Shown: piece after piece, positions 1 through 6,955 of the stretch
Layout: each line of letters begins with the position of its first letter
Numbering within the stretch: the stretch's first letter is position 1
Source of the DNA: Candidatus Chromulinivoraceae bacterium
Lineage (GTDB): Bacteria > Patescibacteriota > Saccharimonadia > Saccharimonadales > Saccharimonadaceae
Assembly: GCA_035478595.1 (NCBI GenBank)
Contig: DATIJL010000011.1
Location: 1-64,000 of the forward strand
Direction: 5' to 3'
Length of the DNA: 64,000 nt
Made by a program: the position numbers and the translations under genes
The notes under the pieces: model-generated
The model's database searches: none
What the model saw: only the letters and a program-made list of their open reading frames with translations
Told to the model about the DNA's origin: nothing

Positions 1-943
1 GAGCTGCCGAGGAACTCGGCAGCGTGAGCGCTGCCTGTAAACACTACGGGATTGCCAGGAGTGAGTATTACTACTGGCATAGCCGGTGGGTAGCGAGTAA
101 CAAACAGCTCGTTAGTCTCTACAACCAGCCAACCACACCAAAAAGTCACAAGAATGACATGGATACCGAGACGGTCAGTCTCGTCATCCAGCTTCGCTTA
201 GCGCTTGGCTACGGCGAAGCGAAGCTCGCTGTTGTCCTGCAGCGGGACTACGACGTTGTCGTGTCCCGCCACGGCATTGGCAATGTCCTGCGTCGAGCAG
301 AACTCACGACACCAAAACCGAAGCACCGCCGCATCCAACGGCGGCTCAGTGACCGGGTCTACGTCCCGGGCGAAGTTGGCCAGCTGGACGTCAAACACTG
401 GAAGCGGGCAGCCTACCAGTACGACATTGTCGACTGTGCCACGAGGATTAAGTACAAGCGGTTGTACCCGGGTGTCAACCCGGCGTACACCGTTGACTTT
501 CTAGAGCATGCAGCTCGGTTTTTCGCACCAGCCTTTGCCTTTGCCGAGATCCAGACCGACAACGGCCTCGAGTTCGTCTACGACGCGTTGCCACAAACGA
601 AACCGGACACACTCACTCCCATGCAGCGGTGGCTGCAAGAGAAAGGAATACGGCATGGCCGTATTCCTCCTCGCTCGCCTCAGCTCAACGGTCGCATTGA
701 GCGGAGCCATGGAGTCGACAAAGACAGGTACAAGAAACTCACAACCAACTCTCATGACAAAGCTGAGCTCCAAGCCTTTTGTATTGAAGATTGTCTGGAT
801 TACAATTTCTACCGGCCGCACAGCATGCTCCGCATGCTGACGCCCGTGGAATACCTCCAAGGCATTCCAGGCTACGAGAATGCTACACTGGATATTGGTG
901 TCCTATATGTTTAGGAGCCCGACCATTTTATGACAATTTGACA
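1..943 (+). mobile_element. Right part of an IS481-like insertion sequence
   Basis: The transposase gene ends at 914. About 17 bases later an AT-rich run (931-943) ends in TTGACA; read on the other strand it starts TGTCAAATTGTCATAAAATG, the TGT-first tip expected of this family. The left end lies outside the window, so neither the terminal repeat nor a target duplication can be confirmed and the right boundary at 943 is an inference. Confidence 0.45.
3..914 (+). CDS. IS481-like DDE transposase, 5' end outside the window
   Basis: Transposase that would cut and join the ends of its insertion sequence. The frame is open to the left edge, and the first visible residues (AAEELGSVSAACKHYGI) look like the recognition helices of an N-terminal helix-turn-helix, so the GTG at 24 is probably internal. 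An rve/DDE core follows: first Asp in QLDVKHW, second Asp in QTDNGLEF, Glu in NGRIERSHG. The C-terminal YNFYRPHSML stretch is typical of IS481/IS3-type enzymes. The frame is intact from the edge to the stop, so the element may still be active. Family assignment (IS481 rather than an IS3 orfB) is by motif only. Confidence 0.85.
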   Translation, partial: AAEELGSVSAACKHYGIARSEYYYWHSRWVASNKQLVSLYNQPTTPKSHKNDMDTETVSLVIQLRLALGYGEAKLAVVLQRDYDVVVSRHGIGNVLRRAELTTPKPKHRRIQRRLSDRVYVPGEVGQLDVKHWKRAAYQYDIVDCATRIKYKRLYPGVNPAYTVDFLEHAARFFAPAFAFAEIQTDNGLEFVYDALPQTKPDTLTPMQRWLQEKGIRHGRIPPRSPQLNGRIERSHGVDKDRYKKLTTNSHDKAELQAFCIEDCLDYNFYRPHSMLRMLTPVEYLQGIPGYENATLDIGVLYV

Positions 944-966
944 CGACGCACTAAGTTAAGTATAAA
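938..966 (+). promoter_or_regulatory. Outward promoter across the IS end
   Basis: TTGACA (938-943), exactly 17 bases, then TATAAA (961-966). The -35 box lies in the inferred terminal repeat of the insertion sequence and the -10 box in flanking DNA: a hybrid promoter that insertion could create. Predicted start near 973. Confidence 0.6.
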
Positions 967-972
967 ATAAGA

Positions 973-1123
973 TGTGATACCAAGCAGTTATGAAACACGA
1001 AGCATTCCAGGCGCCATTCTCTTTGGTCTCATTCTCTTTGTGTATTCCTCCAACGGTTGATCTCGCTTCACATACCACATCGAAAAACAAGCCGAGCTCA
1101 ACCAAATAGCTCGGCTTTTTCTT
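973..1123 (+). ncRNA. Candidate small transcript between IS promoter and terminator
   Basis: A strong promoter (938-966) and a strong terminator (1089-1123) enclose about 150 bases with no convincing gene. The only ATG frame (990-1109, 39 codons) has no Shine-Dalgarno sequence and runs into the terminator stem, so a non-coding or leader RNA is more likely. Inference from signals only. Confidence 0.3.
1089..1123 (+). terminator. Intrinsic terminator, probably bidirectional
   Basis: Stem AAGCCGAGCT / AGCTCGGCTT (1089-1098 with 1108-1117), 9-base loop, then a T-rich tract. The complementary strand also has a T run after the stem. Confidence 0.75.
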
Positions 1124-1226
1124 TTACAATTCTCAAATTACTCATCGCTGCCTTTTGAATCGCGGGTTCTACAGACAGGGGTGAATAATCGCTCCGCCAC
1201 CTATCCTGTCGACCTAAGGATACATC

Positions 1227-1439
1227 ATGGCAAGAAAGCTCAATGGCCCCGCCCTGGGTGTCGCTCAAAGTCTCGCGAAGGCACTTGAACAAGACAATGG
1301 CCCGCTCATCACGCTCCGCTTCAAGAAGCTTCGTGGCATGCTGGGTAAAAATCTCGATGGTCACGCGAATGAACTTCGCGAGCTACTCGACGATAATATG
1401 GCCGCCAGGCTCACACGGATCACCTCCTTCGAGTTCTGA
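1227..1439 (+). CDS. Small hypothetical protein, G+C-rich, 70 aa
   Basis: Unrecognised 70-aa basic protein, probably cytoplasmic and helical (RFKKLRGMLGK, then ELRELLDDN); no signal peptide or membrane segment. The start is supported by AAGGA seven bases upstream of ATG. That Shine-Dalgarno sits in one arm of an inverted repeat (TATCCT 1202-1207 with AGGATA 1217-1222), so translation could be masked by structure. Codons favour C and G in third position, unlike neighbours, and a 10-bp hairpin follows at 1460-1484. It looks transferred, like the genes at 15842 and 38057. The opposite frame (1098-1364) starts at GTG without a ribosome site and is less likely. Confidence 0.5.
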   Translation: MARKLNGPALGVAQSLAKALEQDNGPLITLRFKKLRGMLGKNLDGHANELRELLDDNMAARLTRITSFEF

Positions 1440-1453
1440 CAGATAGTGGCTGT

Positions 1454-1488
1454 GGGGTAGAGTGTGGCGTAACCCGCCACACTCCCCC
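1454..1488 (+). terminator. Strong hairpin after the 70-aa gene
   Basis: Perfect 10-bp stem GAGTGTGGCG / CGCCACACTC (1460-1469, 1475-1484), extended by GGGG / CCCC with a two-base bulge. No T tract follows, so it may be a 3' stabiliser or a terminator of different type. Confidence 0.5.
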
Positions 1489-1518
1489 ATTCATTAAAAA
1501 CAACCTCTTGTTTTCACT

Positions 1519-1548
1519 TTGACCAAACCGGCACGCTTATGCTATAAC
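1519..1548 (+). promoter_or_regulatory. Promoter of the 1578 membrane-protein operon
   Basis: TTGACC (1519-1524), 18-base spacer, TATAAC (1543-1548), leaving a leader of about 23 bases before ATG 1578. Confidence 0.55.
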
Positions 1549-1577
1549 TGAGACAGAGGTAGGCCAAAAAATAAACA

Positions 1578-2294
1578 ATGTTAAACTCATTTGCAATTAT
1601 CATTTTCGCCGCACTGATTCACGCTAGTTTTCAATTGAGCGTCAGTATGCTTACTCTTTTAAGCGGTCACGCTATCGGGGCTAAAGCGGCAAAAGCCAAG
1701 TTGCTTCGCCTTACAAACGGGTTTTTCTTTGGCGTGGCCGTCATGACTATGCTACTTGTGTCATTTACTGCGTTTATTTTTCAACACAGTTTCGGCTCAA
1801 CCGTGCCACTTATGGCATGGGCAGTCGGCTGTGGACTTTTACTTGGTCTTGGCGTAGCCGTATGGGCGTTTTATTATCGACGTGAGGAAGGCACAAGTCT
1901 CTGGCTTCCCAGAGCTATGGCGCATTACTTAAGTGATCGCACTAAAGCCACAAAGCAATCAGCCGAGGCATTTAGTCTTGGACTCAGTAGCGTTATTGGC
2001 GAACTTGTCTTTATTTTGGCACCTATTACTATCAGCGCCCTTGTACTCATTCGCCTTCAGCCTGTTTGGCAACTTATCGGCATTGCAGTCTATACGCTCG
2101 TATCACTTCTTTCACTTGCAATTGTTAACGCACTCATAGGAAGTGGCCACAAACTCAGTCGCATTCAGAAATGGCGTGAAGACAATAAGCGTTTCTTGCA
2201 ATTTGCAGCTGGCAGTGGCCTACTGGTGCTCGGTTTCTATGTTTATGTCGATCAAGTTGTGTCCGTTACCGCTTTCGCCTACGGAGGACGCTAG
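1578..2294 (+). CDS. Six-segment integral membrane protein of unknown function
   Basis: Not recognised. The 238-aa protein shows about six hydrophobic segments (roughly residues 3-25, 48-70, 77-98, 132-158, 163-185, 210-232). Arg/Lys/Glu-rich loops (YYRREEG, KLSRIQKWREDNKR) give a plausible topology. The layout recalls small export or redox-coupled membrane proteins, but no family motif is visible. It heads a three-gene unit with the ATP-cone protein (1 base apart) and the flavoprotein, so a role linked to redox or nucleotide sensing is possible; this rests on context only. Confidence 0.75.
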   Translation: MLNSFAIIIFAALIHASFQLSVSMLTLLSGHAIGAKAAKAKLLRLTNGFFFGVAVMTMLLVSFTAFIFQHSFGSTVPLMAWAVGCGLLLGLGVAVWAFYYRREEGTSLWLPRAMAHYLSDRTKATKQSAEAFSLGLSSVIGELVFILAPITISALVLIRLQPVWQLIGIAVYTLVSLLSLAIVNALIGSGHKLSRIQKWREDNKRFLQFAAGSGLLVLGFYVYVDQVVSVTAFAYGGR

Positions 2295-2295
2295 G

Positions 2296-2577
2296 ATGTA
2301 CACTATCGACATTGTGAAGGCTGACGGCAGACGCCCAAGTGAACCGTTCGACCATGATAAACTGTATGCAAGTGTCCAAGCCGCCTGCCTAAGCGTTCGC
2401 AGTCCTGAAGGTGAAGCCGAGATGACCGCCCAAAAAGTGTGTGATCTCGTAGAGAAATGGCTTGATACAAAACCAGAGGTAACAAGTGCTGACCTGCGTC
2501 GAAAAGCCAGTGAAGCTCTTGAAAAACACCACCCTGAAGCAGCATATTTATACAAACATCACCGATTGGTTATGTAA
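2296..2577 (+). CDS. Stand-alone ATP-cone domain protein
   Basis: A 93-aa protein made almost entirely of an ATP-cone, the nucleotide-binding regulatory module of ribonucleotide reductases and NrdR. Visible are the VKADGRRPSEPFDHDKL entry strand and helix, the VEKWLDTKPEVTSADLR centre and the EKHHPEAAYLYKHHR end. No zinc ribbon or reductase domain is attached. ATG 2296 is chosen because GGAGG sits eight bases upstream and the previous stop ends at 2294; longer frames upstream overlap that gene. Lying between a membrane protein and a flavoprotein, it may sense ATP/dATP for them (inference). Confidence 0.8.
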   Translation: MYTIDIVKADGRRPSEPFDHDKLYASVQAACLSVRSPEGEAEMTAQKVCDLVEKWLDTKPEVTSADLRRKASEALEKHHPEAAYLYKHHRLVM

Positions 2578-2592
2578 GGAGAAAAACAAAAA

Positions 2593-3969
2593 ATGGCAAA
2601 AAAAATAGCTTTTGATTACGACCTGATCGTTATCGGCAGTGGCGCCGGAGGAAGCGCTGCGGCTACTATTGCTGTCCGCGACGGTAAACGAGTTGCCATT
2701 ATTGAGGCTGACACATTTGGTGGCGACTCCCCAAACTGGAGTGATATTCCCACAAAAGCCCTCCTCCACGCAGCACAGCTCTACGACGAAGCTCGTCATG
2801 GCTCGCGCTTTGGTCTTCGTTCTAGCACTATGAGCTATAACTACCCATCGCTCCGTGCTTGGAAAGATTTGGCCGTTAAACGTACCGGCGCCGGTGGCAA
2901 CCGTAAATACTACGAGAATGAGGGCATCGACACCTATCATGGTGCCGCTCATTTCTTATCGCCAAACGAAGTGAGCATCAACCGACGTCACCTCTCAGCT
3001 GAAAATTTCTTAGTAGCAACCGGCTCACATTGGGTTGCACCGAATATTCAAGGGCTAGACGACGTCTCCTTCTTAACACCACGCACTATTTTAGAAGCTA
3101 TGCGCCCACCAAAGAGTCTATATATCATTGGAGCTGGTACGATTGGCGTTGAGATTGCTCAGCTCATGGCAATCTTTGGTACGAAAGTCTATCTTGCTGA
3201 GATAGCCAGCCGCATTCTGCCTCAAGAGGACGAAGAAGTCGGTACATTGATGGAGCGTATCCTCAAAGAACAAAAAGGTATCACCTCGCTAACTCAGACT
3301 CGTACGCTGATGGTCGTGAAAGATGGTGTCGGCAAGCGTATAACTTATACACGCGGAGGTGCCGAGAAGTCCATTCATGTAGACGGAGTCCTTATTGCGA
3401 CTGGCCGTGTTCCGAGCGTCGATCTTGGCCTTGAAAATGCAAGTGTCGATTATACGCCAAAAGGTATCGGCGTCGATGAGCATTTGCAAACGTCAGCACG
3501 TCATATTTTTGCCGCCGGTGATGTACTCGGTCATAGCAGCCATACCCACACTGCACTACTAGAGAGTCGCGTTACAGCCCATAACCTTATCAATCCAAAG
3601 TCAAAAATAGTACCAGACTACACTGCCACCCCACGTCTTACGTTTACCTTTCCCGGCATCGCTTCTGTTGGTCTTTCTGAAGACGATTGTCTTAAGCGCG
3701 ACTTGCCTATCAACAAATCGGTAGCGCCCCTTAATATTATCGCCAGAAGCAATACCTCCGATTTTAGAGATGGATTTGTAAAACTCATTACGGATAAAAA
3801 AGGTGTCATTTTGGGCGGGACGGTTGTCGCGCCACACGCCGCTGAGATCATCCACGAAATAACGCTCGCTGTAAAATACCGTCATACCGCCGCTGACCTT
3901 GCCGCAACACCCCATGCCTTCCTCAGCTGGAGTGAAGCCGTACGTGTCGCTGCTGCAAAACTCAGCTGA
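2593..3969 (+). CDS. FAD/NAD(P)-binding oxidoreductase of the Lpd/MerA family, redox disulfide missing
   Basis: A 458-aa class I pyridine nucleotide-disulfide oxidoreductase fold: FAD-binding VIGSGAGGSAAA (about 14-25), NAD-binding IIGAGTIGVEIAQ (about 179-191), second FAD contact IFAAGDV, and a C-terminal dimerisation domain. The family disulfide GGTCxNxGCIPTK is here GGDSPNWSDIPTK, so both cysteines are gone (Ser46, Asp51). The C-terminal HxHPTxxE is HAFLSWSE, so the catalytic His is Phe. It can probably bind FAD and NAD(P) but cannot do disulfide exchange the usual way. Start fits AAGGAG ten bases upstream. Last gene of the 1578 unit. Confidence 0.85.
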   Translation: MAKKIAFDYDLIVIGSGAGGSAAATIAVRDGKRVAIIEADTFGGDSPNWSDIPTKALLHAAQLYDEARHGSRFGLRSSTMSYNYPSLRAWKDLAVKRTGAGGNRKYYENEGIDTYHGAAHFLSPNEVSINRRHLSAENFLVATGSHWVAPNIQGLDDVSFLTPRTILEAMRPPKSLYIIGAGTIGVEIAQLMAIFGTKVYLAEIASRILPQEDEEVGTLMERILKEQKGITSLTQTRTLMVVKDGVGKRITYTRGGAEKSIHVDGVLIATGRVPSVDLGLENASVDYTPKGIGVDEHLQTSARHIFAAGDVLGHSSHTHTALLESRVTAHNLINPKSKIVPDYTATPRLTFTFPGIASVGLSEDDCLKRDLPINKSVAPLNIIARSNTSDFRDGFVKLITDKKGVILGGTVVAPHAAEIIHEITLAVKYRHTAADLAATPHAFLSWSEAVRVAAAKLS

Positions 3970-4037
3970 CGGTGAGCCAAGAGCTATCTTAGTAAGTTGC
4001 AATATTTTGCGACATCTGATACAATGACAAAGAATAT

Positions 4038-4115
4038 CGCGGGGTGGAGCAGTCCGGTCAGCTCGCGTGGCTCATAACCACGAGGTCGCAGGTTCGAATC
4101 CTGCCCCCGCAACCA
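4038..4115 (+). tRNA. Initiator tRNA-fMet (CAT)
   Basis: Begins CGCGGGG and ends in an encoded CCA. The first base C faces A72, the unpaired 1-72 signature of bacterial initiator tRNA. Anticodon arm is CGTGG-CTCATAA-CCACG, with CAT in the loop and T-arm TTCGAAT. Only two of the three usual G-C pairs precede the loop; pair 29-41 is T-A. Confidence 0.93.
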
Positions 4116-4117
4116 AG

Positions 4118-4153
4118 AAAAAAACTCATCGTGTACGATGAGTTTTTTTCTTG
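4118..4153 (+). terminator. Bidirectional terminator after tRNA-fMet
   Basis: AAAACTCATCGT / ACGATGAGTTTT stem with T runs on both strands. It also ends the minus-strand gene at 4155-4595. Confidence 0.8.
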
Positions 4154-4154
4154 G

Positions 4155-4595
4155 CTAGCTTGCGTTCCTATTCGCACCGAACAAAAAGTTCGCCCATTGT
4201 TGAAAATTACTCTCAGGTGCAACGGTTGGGTTTGTTTTCTGAAGATAAATATTATCAGCACTCTTGGCGGCCTGAGAATTAGGAGGCAAGATAAGCGCCT
4301 TCTCACCTGCATCCGCCACGCCCAAGTGCTGCCGCATAGCAAGATCTTGATACTCACTGCTTTTGTAGTAATTTTGCGCAAAAGAGAGTGTCTGAACCTC
4401 AAGATCAACCAGCTGCTGTTCACGCTTTTTGCCATCCACTTCTTTTTGGAGGCCATAATTACGCTGCATCATCCCAATCGATCCCCATGTCCAACTAAAA
4501 CCGATAAGTACTGCAACGGTAATAACAATGTTATTCATCGTCACGTACCGATGTTTAAAGTGGTAATACCATTTGCGAATGTTTATTTTTTTCAT
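4155..4595 (-). CDS. FtsL/DivIC (septum formation initiator)-like protein
   Basis: A 146-aa bitopic protein: basic N-terminus, one membrane helix (about 21-41), a charged coiled coil (NYGLQKEVDGKKREQQLVDLE cut by Gln/Glu heptads) and a short extracytoplasmic tail with NYYKSSEYQDLAMRQHLG, which resembles the tail of DivIC/FtsB proteins. Such proteins bridge the divisome under the membrane. Start ATG 4595 is chosen because a longer frame (ATG 4610) would lie inside a TATAAT box (4609-4614). Assignment is by architecture and the tail pattern, not by a decisive motif. Confidence 0.65.
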   Translation of the reverse strand: MKKINIRKWYYHFKHRYVTMNNIVITVAVLIGFSWTWGSIGMMQRNYGLQKEVDGKKREQQLVDLEVQTLSFAQNYYKSSEYQDLAMRQHLGVADAGEKALILPPNSQAAKSADNIYLQKTNPTVAPESNFQQWANFLFGANRNAS

Positions 4596-4608
4596 CTTGT
4601 TTAGCCTC

Positions 4609-4614
4609 ATTATA
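4609..4614 (-). promoter_or_regulatory. -10 box of the FtsL/DivIC-like gene
   Basis: TATAAT on the minus strand, 13 bases before ATG 4595. No clear -35 box. Confidence 0.45.
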
Positions 4615-4635
4615 GCCTAACAGATAACAATACGC

Positions 4636-4641
4636 TATAAT
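4636..4641 (+). promoter_or_regulatory. -10 box of the second CAT tRNA
   Basis: TATAAT 11 bases before the first tRNA base, giving a start about five bases upstream of the mature end. Confidence 0.5.
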
Positions 4642-4652
4642 GGCTATCGCAC

Positions 4653-4728
4653 GGGGGCGTAGCTCATCGGTTAGAGCAGGCGGCTCATAACCACTTGGTA
4701 GATGGTTCGATTCCATCCGCCCCCACCA
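4653..4728 (+). tRNA. tRNA with CAT anticodon (elongator Met, or Ile2)
   Basis: Acceptor GGGGGCG pairs with CGCCCCC, followed by A and an encoded CCA; T-arm GATGG-TTCGATT-CCATC. Anticodon arm is GGCGG-CTCATAA-CCACT, with a C-A mismatch at pair 29-41 and a G-T at 27-43. Sequence alone does not separate methionine from lysidine-modified isoleucine identity. Confidence 0.88.
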
Positions 4729-4740
4729 AGTTATTATGAC

Positions 4741-4779
4741 AAAAAACAGTCAGCATAAATATATGCTGACTGTTTTTGT
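4741..4779 (+). terminator. Terminator after the second CAT tRNA
   Basis: AAAAACAGTCAGCATA / TATGCTGACTGTTTTT, a near-perfect palindrome with a four-base loop and T run. Confidence 0.8.
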
Positions 4780-4806
4780 ACCAATGATTTAAGCTGCCTA
4801 TATATG

Positions 4807-4812
4807 CTACAA
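4807..4812 (+). promoter_or_regulatory. -10 box of ribA
   Basis: TACAAT overlapping the first possible ATG (4812), which makes the ATG at 4839 the likely start. Confidence 0.4.
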
Positions 4813-4838
4813 TGATGTCATATCTAACCAAGACAAAA

Positions 4839-5423
4839 ATGATCACACAACAAACAATTCTTCCTCTTGAACACGGCAATTTTACCATCACCTACCACAA
4901 GACCGATTTCGGCGATTGCGTAAGTGTTCATATGGGTAATTTAGCCCAGGGAGTGCCCATCGTTCGAATCCATTCTTCATGTCTCTTTGGTGAGGCATTC
5001 CACGGACTTGATTGCGACTGCGGCAGTCAGCTAGATGCAGCCTTACGCCTGATAGGCAAGGACGGTACAGGCGTTGTTGTATATCACTACGCCGAAGGCC
5101 GTGGAGTTGGTCTTGAGCGTAAAATCGAAGCTCTTGAACTACAACGAACCCAGGGCCTCGACACGGTCGAATCACTTGCACACATGGGCTTAGAGCCGGA
5201 TCTCCGAACCTATGGCGCCACTCTCGAGGCTCTCAGCGACCTTGGAGTGGCAAAGACCATCCGAGCAGCGTCTCAGAATCCACACAAGCTCGATGCGCTA
5301 GAACAGGCCGGCTTCGTTATTGCTGAAATCATACAGCTCGATGTACCCATTACCGACCTAAATAAGCCAGAGCTTCTAACAAAGAAATACAAGCTAGGCT
5401 ATCTTATAGACACTATCGAATAG
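4839..5423 (+). CDS. ribA: GTP cyclohydrolase II
   Basis: Zn-dependent enzyme that opens GTP to diaminohydroxyribosylaminopyrimidine phosphate with loss of formate and pyrophosphate. The zinc ligands are clear: Cys in SSCLFGEAFHGLDCDCG plus its closing CxC. EGRGVGL is the GTP/pyrophosphate loop, followed by the RTYG-type segment (DLRTYGATLEAL). At 194 aa it is the lone RibA domain without the RibB part found in many bacteria. No other riboflavin gene is in the window, so the product may feed an incomplete or scavenging pathway. Start 4839 is preferred because upstream ATGs lie within the -10 box. Confidence 0.9.
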   Translation: MITQQTILPLEHGNFTITYHKTDFGDCVSVHMGNLAQGVPIVRIHSSCLFGEAFHGLDCDCGSQLDAALRLIGKDGTGVVVYHYAEGRGVGLERKIEALELQRTQGLDTVESLAHMGLEPDLRTYGATLEALSDLGVAKTIRAASQNPHKLDALEQAGFVIAEIIQLDVPITDLNKPELLTKKYKLGYLIDTIE

Positions 5424-5429
5424 ATCAGG

Positions 5430-5870
5430 TTAGTTATGAACGACTCTTTGAGCCGCATGAACCACTTCAGCTCGGTCGTGTCCGTCTGTCTTGCCAACAC
5501 CAAACCGACGATTAATAGCAACTTGCATGGCAAGTCTTTGCTGCTCTATCTCCTCTTCATCGACACCCCGAGCTCGCAGAGCCCGACCAGCAACAAGCGT
5601 ATCAAGACCCTCATCAAACCCAAGACGAAGTCCATGGCGCTTCGCCTCCATGCCACGCAACACTTCCAGTGACCGATCGCCATATCGCCTACTAAAAGCT
5701 TTTCCGGAACGCTTGGCTCCACTAGTCTTCGCGAACTGGTTTAAATATTCCATTATAGCTGCTAAGGCAGTTGCTCGTTCACCCAGGTCAACTGCTAAAG
5801 GAGGCACCTCGGTAAGTATCTCCAACGTGGGAGGATGTTCAAGTGCGAGGGTTGAAGTAAGTCGATCCAT
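5430..5870 (-). CDS. Hypothetical cytoplasmic protein, 146 aa
   Basis: Not recognised. No signal peptide or membrane segment; helix-rich and charged, with Arg-rich patches (KRSGKAFSRRYGDRS) and a VDEEEIEQQRLAMQVAINRR helix. Start ATG 5870 has no ribosome site, but a TACAGT box lies eight bases upstream, as in the leaderless pattern seen across the window. Converges on ribA with only six bases between stops. Confidence 0.55.
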   Translation of the reverse strand: MDRLTSTLALEHPPTLEILTEVPPLAVDLGERATALAAIMEYLNQFAKTSGAKRSGKAFSRRYGDRSLEVLRGMEAKRHGLRLGFDEGLDTLVAGRALRARGVDEEEIEQQRLAMQVAINRRFGVGKTDGHDRAEVVHAAQRVVHN

Positions 5871-5897
5871 AATAGCTTACTGTATCACATGTTCTTA

Positions 5898-5945
5898 AAA
5901 TCAAAAAAGCCCTCTTCGGGCATCATACAGATGCCACCGGAGGGC
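5898..5945 (-). terminator. Terminator of the 68-aa gene
   Basis: On the minus strand GCCCTC (5940-5945) pairs with GAGGGC (5909-5914), with an inner GGCAT / ATGCC stem, followed by TTTTTT (5903-5908). Confidence 0.75.
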
Positions 5946-6004
5946 AATTTTAGCACCTGTTTGTTTGATACTACTGTATCACCAAACGTGCTTAAGGTTC
6001 AAGC

Positions 6005-6211
6005 TTATTTTTTCTTGCTAACTGTCAAAAAACCGTTGCGTGGGTTTTCCTTAACAACACGATCCTCTGGAAGATCTGTTGGTTCACCCTTGGCGTTCTT
6101 CTCTACCTTTGCGAAGAAGAAAATCGTCTGTGGTTTTCCACCACGGAGCGTAACGTTTGTTTTGTGTAGGTAGTAGGTAACACCCTTCGAGTTTGTATGC
6201 TTGTAAGCCAT
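6005..6211 (-). CDS. Conserved small basic protein, 68 aa
   Basis: Small soluble protein with the pattern TYYLHKTNVTLRGG, TIFFFAK and ENPRNGFLTV ending in lysines. I recall similar short proteins annotated hypothetical in Actinobacteria and Saccharibacteria; the function is unknown to me. The leader carries AAAGGAGGT, one of the best Shine-Dalgarno sequences in the window, ten bases before ATG, and a TTGACA promoter lies upstream, so it is probably well expressed. Size and basic end would fit a ribosome- or nucleic-acid-associated role, which is inference. Confidence 0.8.
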   Translation of the reverse strand: MAYKHTNSKGVTYYLHKTNVTLRGGKPQTIFFFAKVEKNAKGEPTDLPEDRVVKENPRNGFLTVSKKK

Positions 6212-6246
6212 AAGTTCTTATACCTCCTTTAGCGTCTTACTCTGAT

Positions 6247-6275
6247 AGCGTACCGTTTGCAGAATACGATGTCAA
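6247..6275 (-). promoter_or_regulatory. Promoter of the 68-aa gene
   Basis: TTGACA (6270-6275 on the minus strand), 17-base spacer, TACGCT (6247-6252). Perfect -35, weak -10. Confidence 0.5.
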
Positions 6276-6278
6276 CAG

Positions 6279-6908
6279 TTAAATACCCCTGTAATGCCGT
6301 TTTAGGAGCAAACGTAACACCCCGAGACCTATCAAACGAACAATTATCATAAGTAGAATCATTAAGCACACGACAACTGACCAGCCAGCGAAGTCCGGCG
6401 ACCATAGAGGCGAATCGTAGCTATAACGGTACAAGTTCACATCTGGGAACGTGACATTTTGCGTAGGGTCTGGCGACGGAGGATATTTAGCCAGCTGTGC
6501 GGCGAAACATTGTACATAAGCCTCAGACCAGGCGGTAAACTGAGGTTTGCAAACAGCCTCGGCCTTTACATAAATATTACCATTAGGATTTTCGTAATTT
6601 TTGGCTACATCTACTCGTCGCTGTGATTCTCGCCTATACTCACCCTCTAAGTAAAATGTATCCGTACCAGAGTTCATATGTGTTGCCGCGTAGCGCTGCA
6701 GGTCGTATAAACGGCTCTGTATGACCGTTTCATCACCCGTGTTATCAGCGGCTAGTACTGCATCTCTGCGCTGCTTCATGCCAATATTATCGAGTCGTAA
6801 AAAAGTAGCCGCGACAAACGCCATAATCAAAAACAAAACCAGCAATTGCCACGTCTTAACGCGTTGAAGTTGCCGTATATTCTGTTGTACTCGCCGTTTA
6901 TCTGCCAC
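6279..6908 (-). CDS. Two-segment membrane protein with extracytoplasmic domain
   Basis: Unrecognised 209-aa protein: short basic N-terminus, a membrane helix (about 19-38), roughly 125 residues outside the membrane with two cysteines (EAVCKPQF and YVQCFAA) that could form a disulfide, then a second helix (about 174-197) and a basic tail. Translation begins at GTG 6908. A TACAAT box lies about 37 bases upstream, so this gene has a normal leader, unlike many neighbours. No link to the flanking genes is evident. Confidence 0.7.
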   Translation of the reverse strand: MADKRRVQQNIRQLQRVKTWQLLVLFLIMAFVAATFLRLDNIGMKQRRDAVLAADNTGDETVIQSRLYDLQRYAATHMNSGTDTFYLEGEYRRESQRRVDVAKNYENPNGNIYVKAEAVCKPQFTAWSEAYVQCFAAQLAKYPPSPDPTQNVTFPDVNLYRYSYDSPLWSPDFAGWSVVVCLMILLMIIVRLIGLGVLRLLLKRHYRGI

Positions 6909-6955
6909 TTAAAAATTCACCCCACCTGGATACTTCTCTTATTGTAGCATGAGCA

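Noticed and set aside
1098-1364. 88-aa minus-strand frame opposite the 70-aa gene
   Set aside because: GTG start without ribosome site, and it runs into the terminator stem; the plus frame has AAGGA at good spacing.
4596-4610. Extended N-terminus (ATG 4610) for the FtsL/DivIC-like gene
   Set aside because: The codon overlaps the TATAAT box, so it could not be on the transcript.
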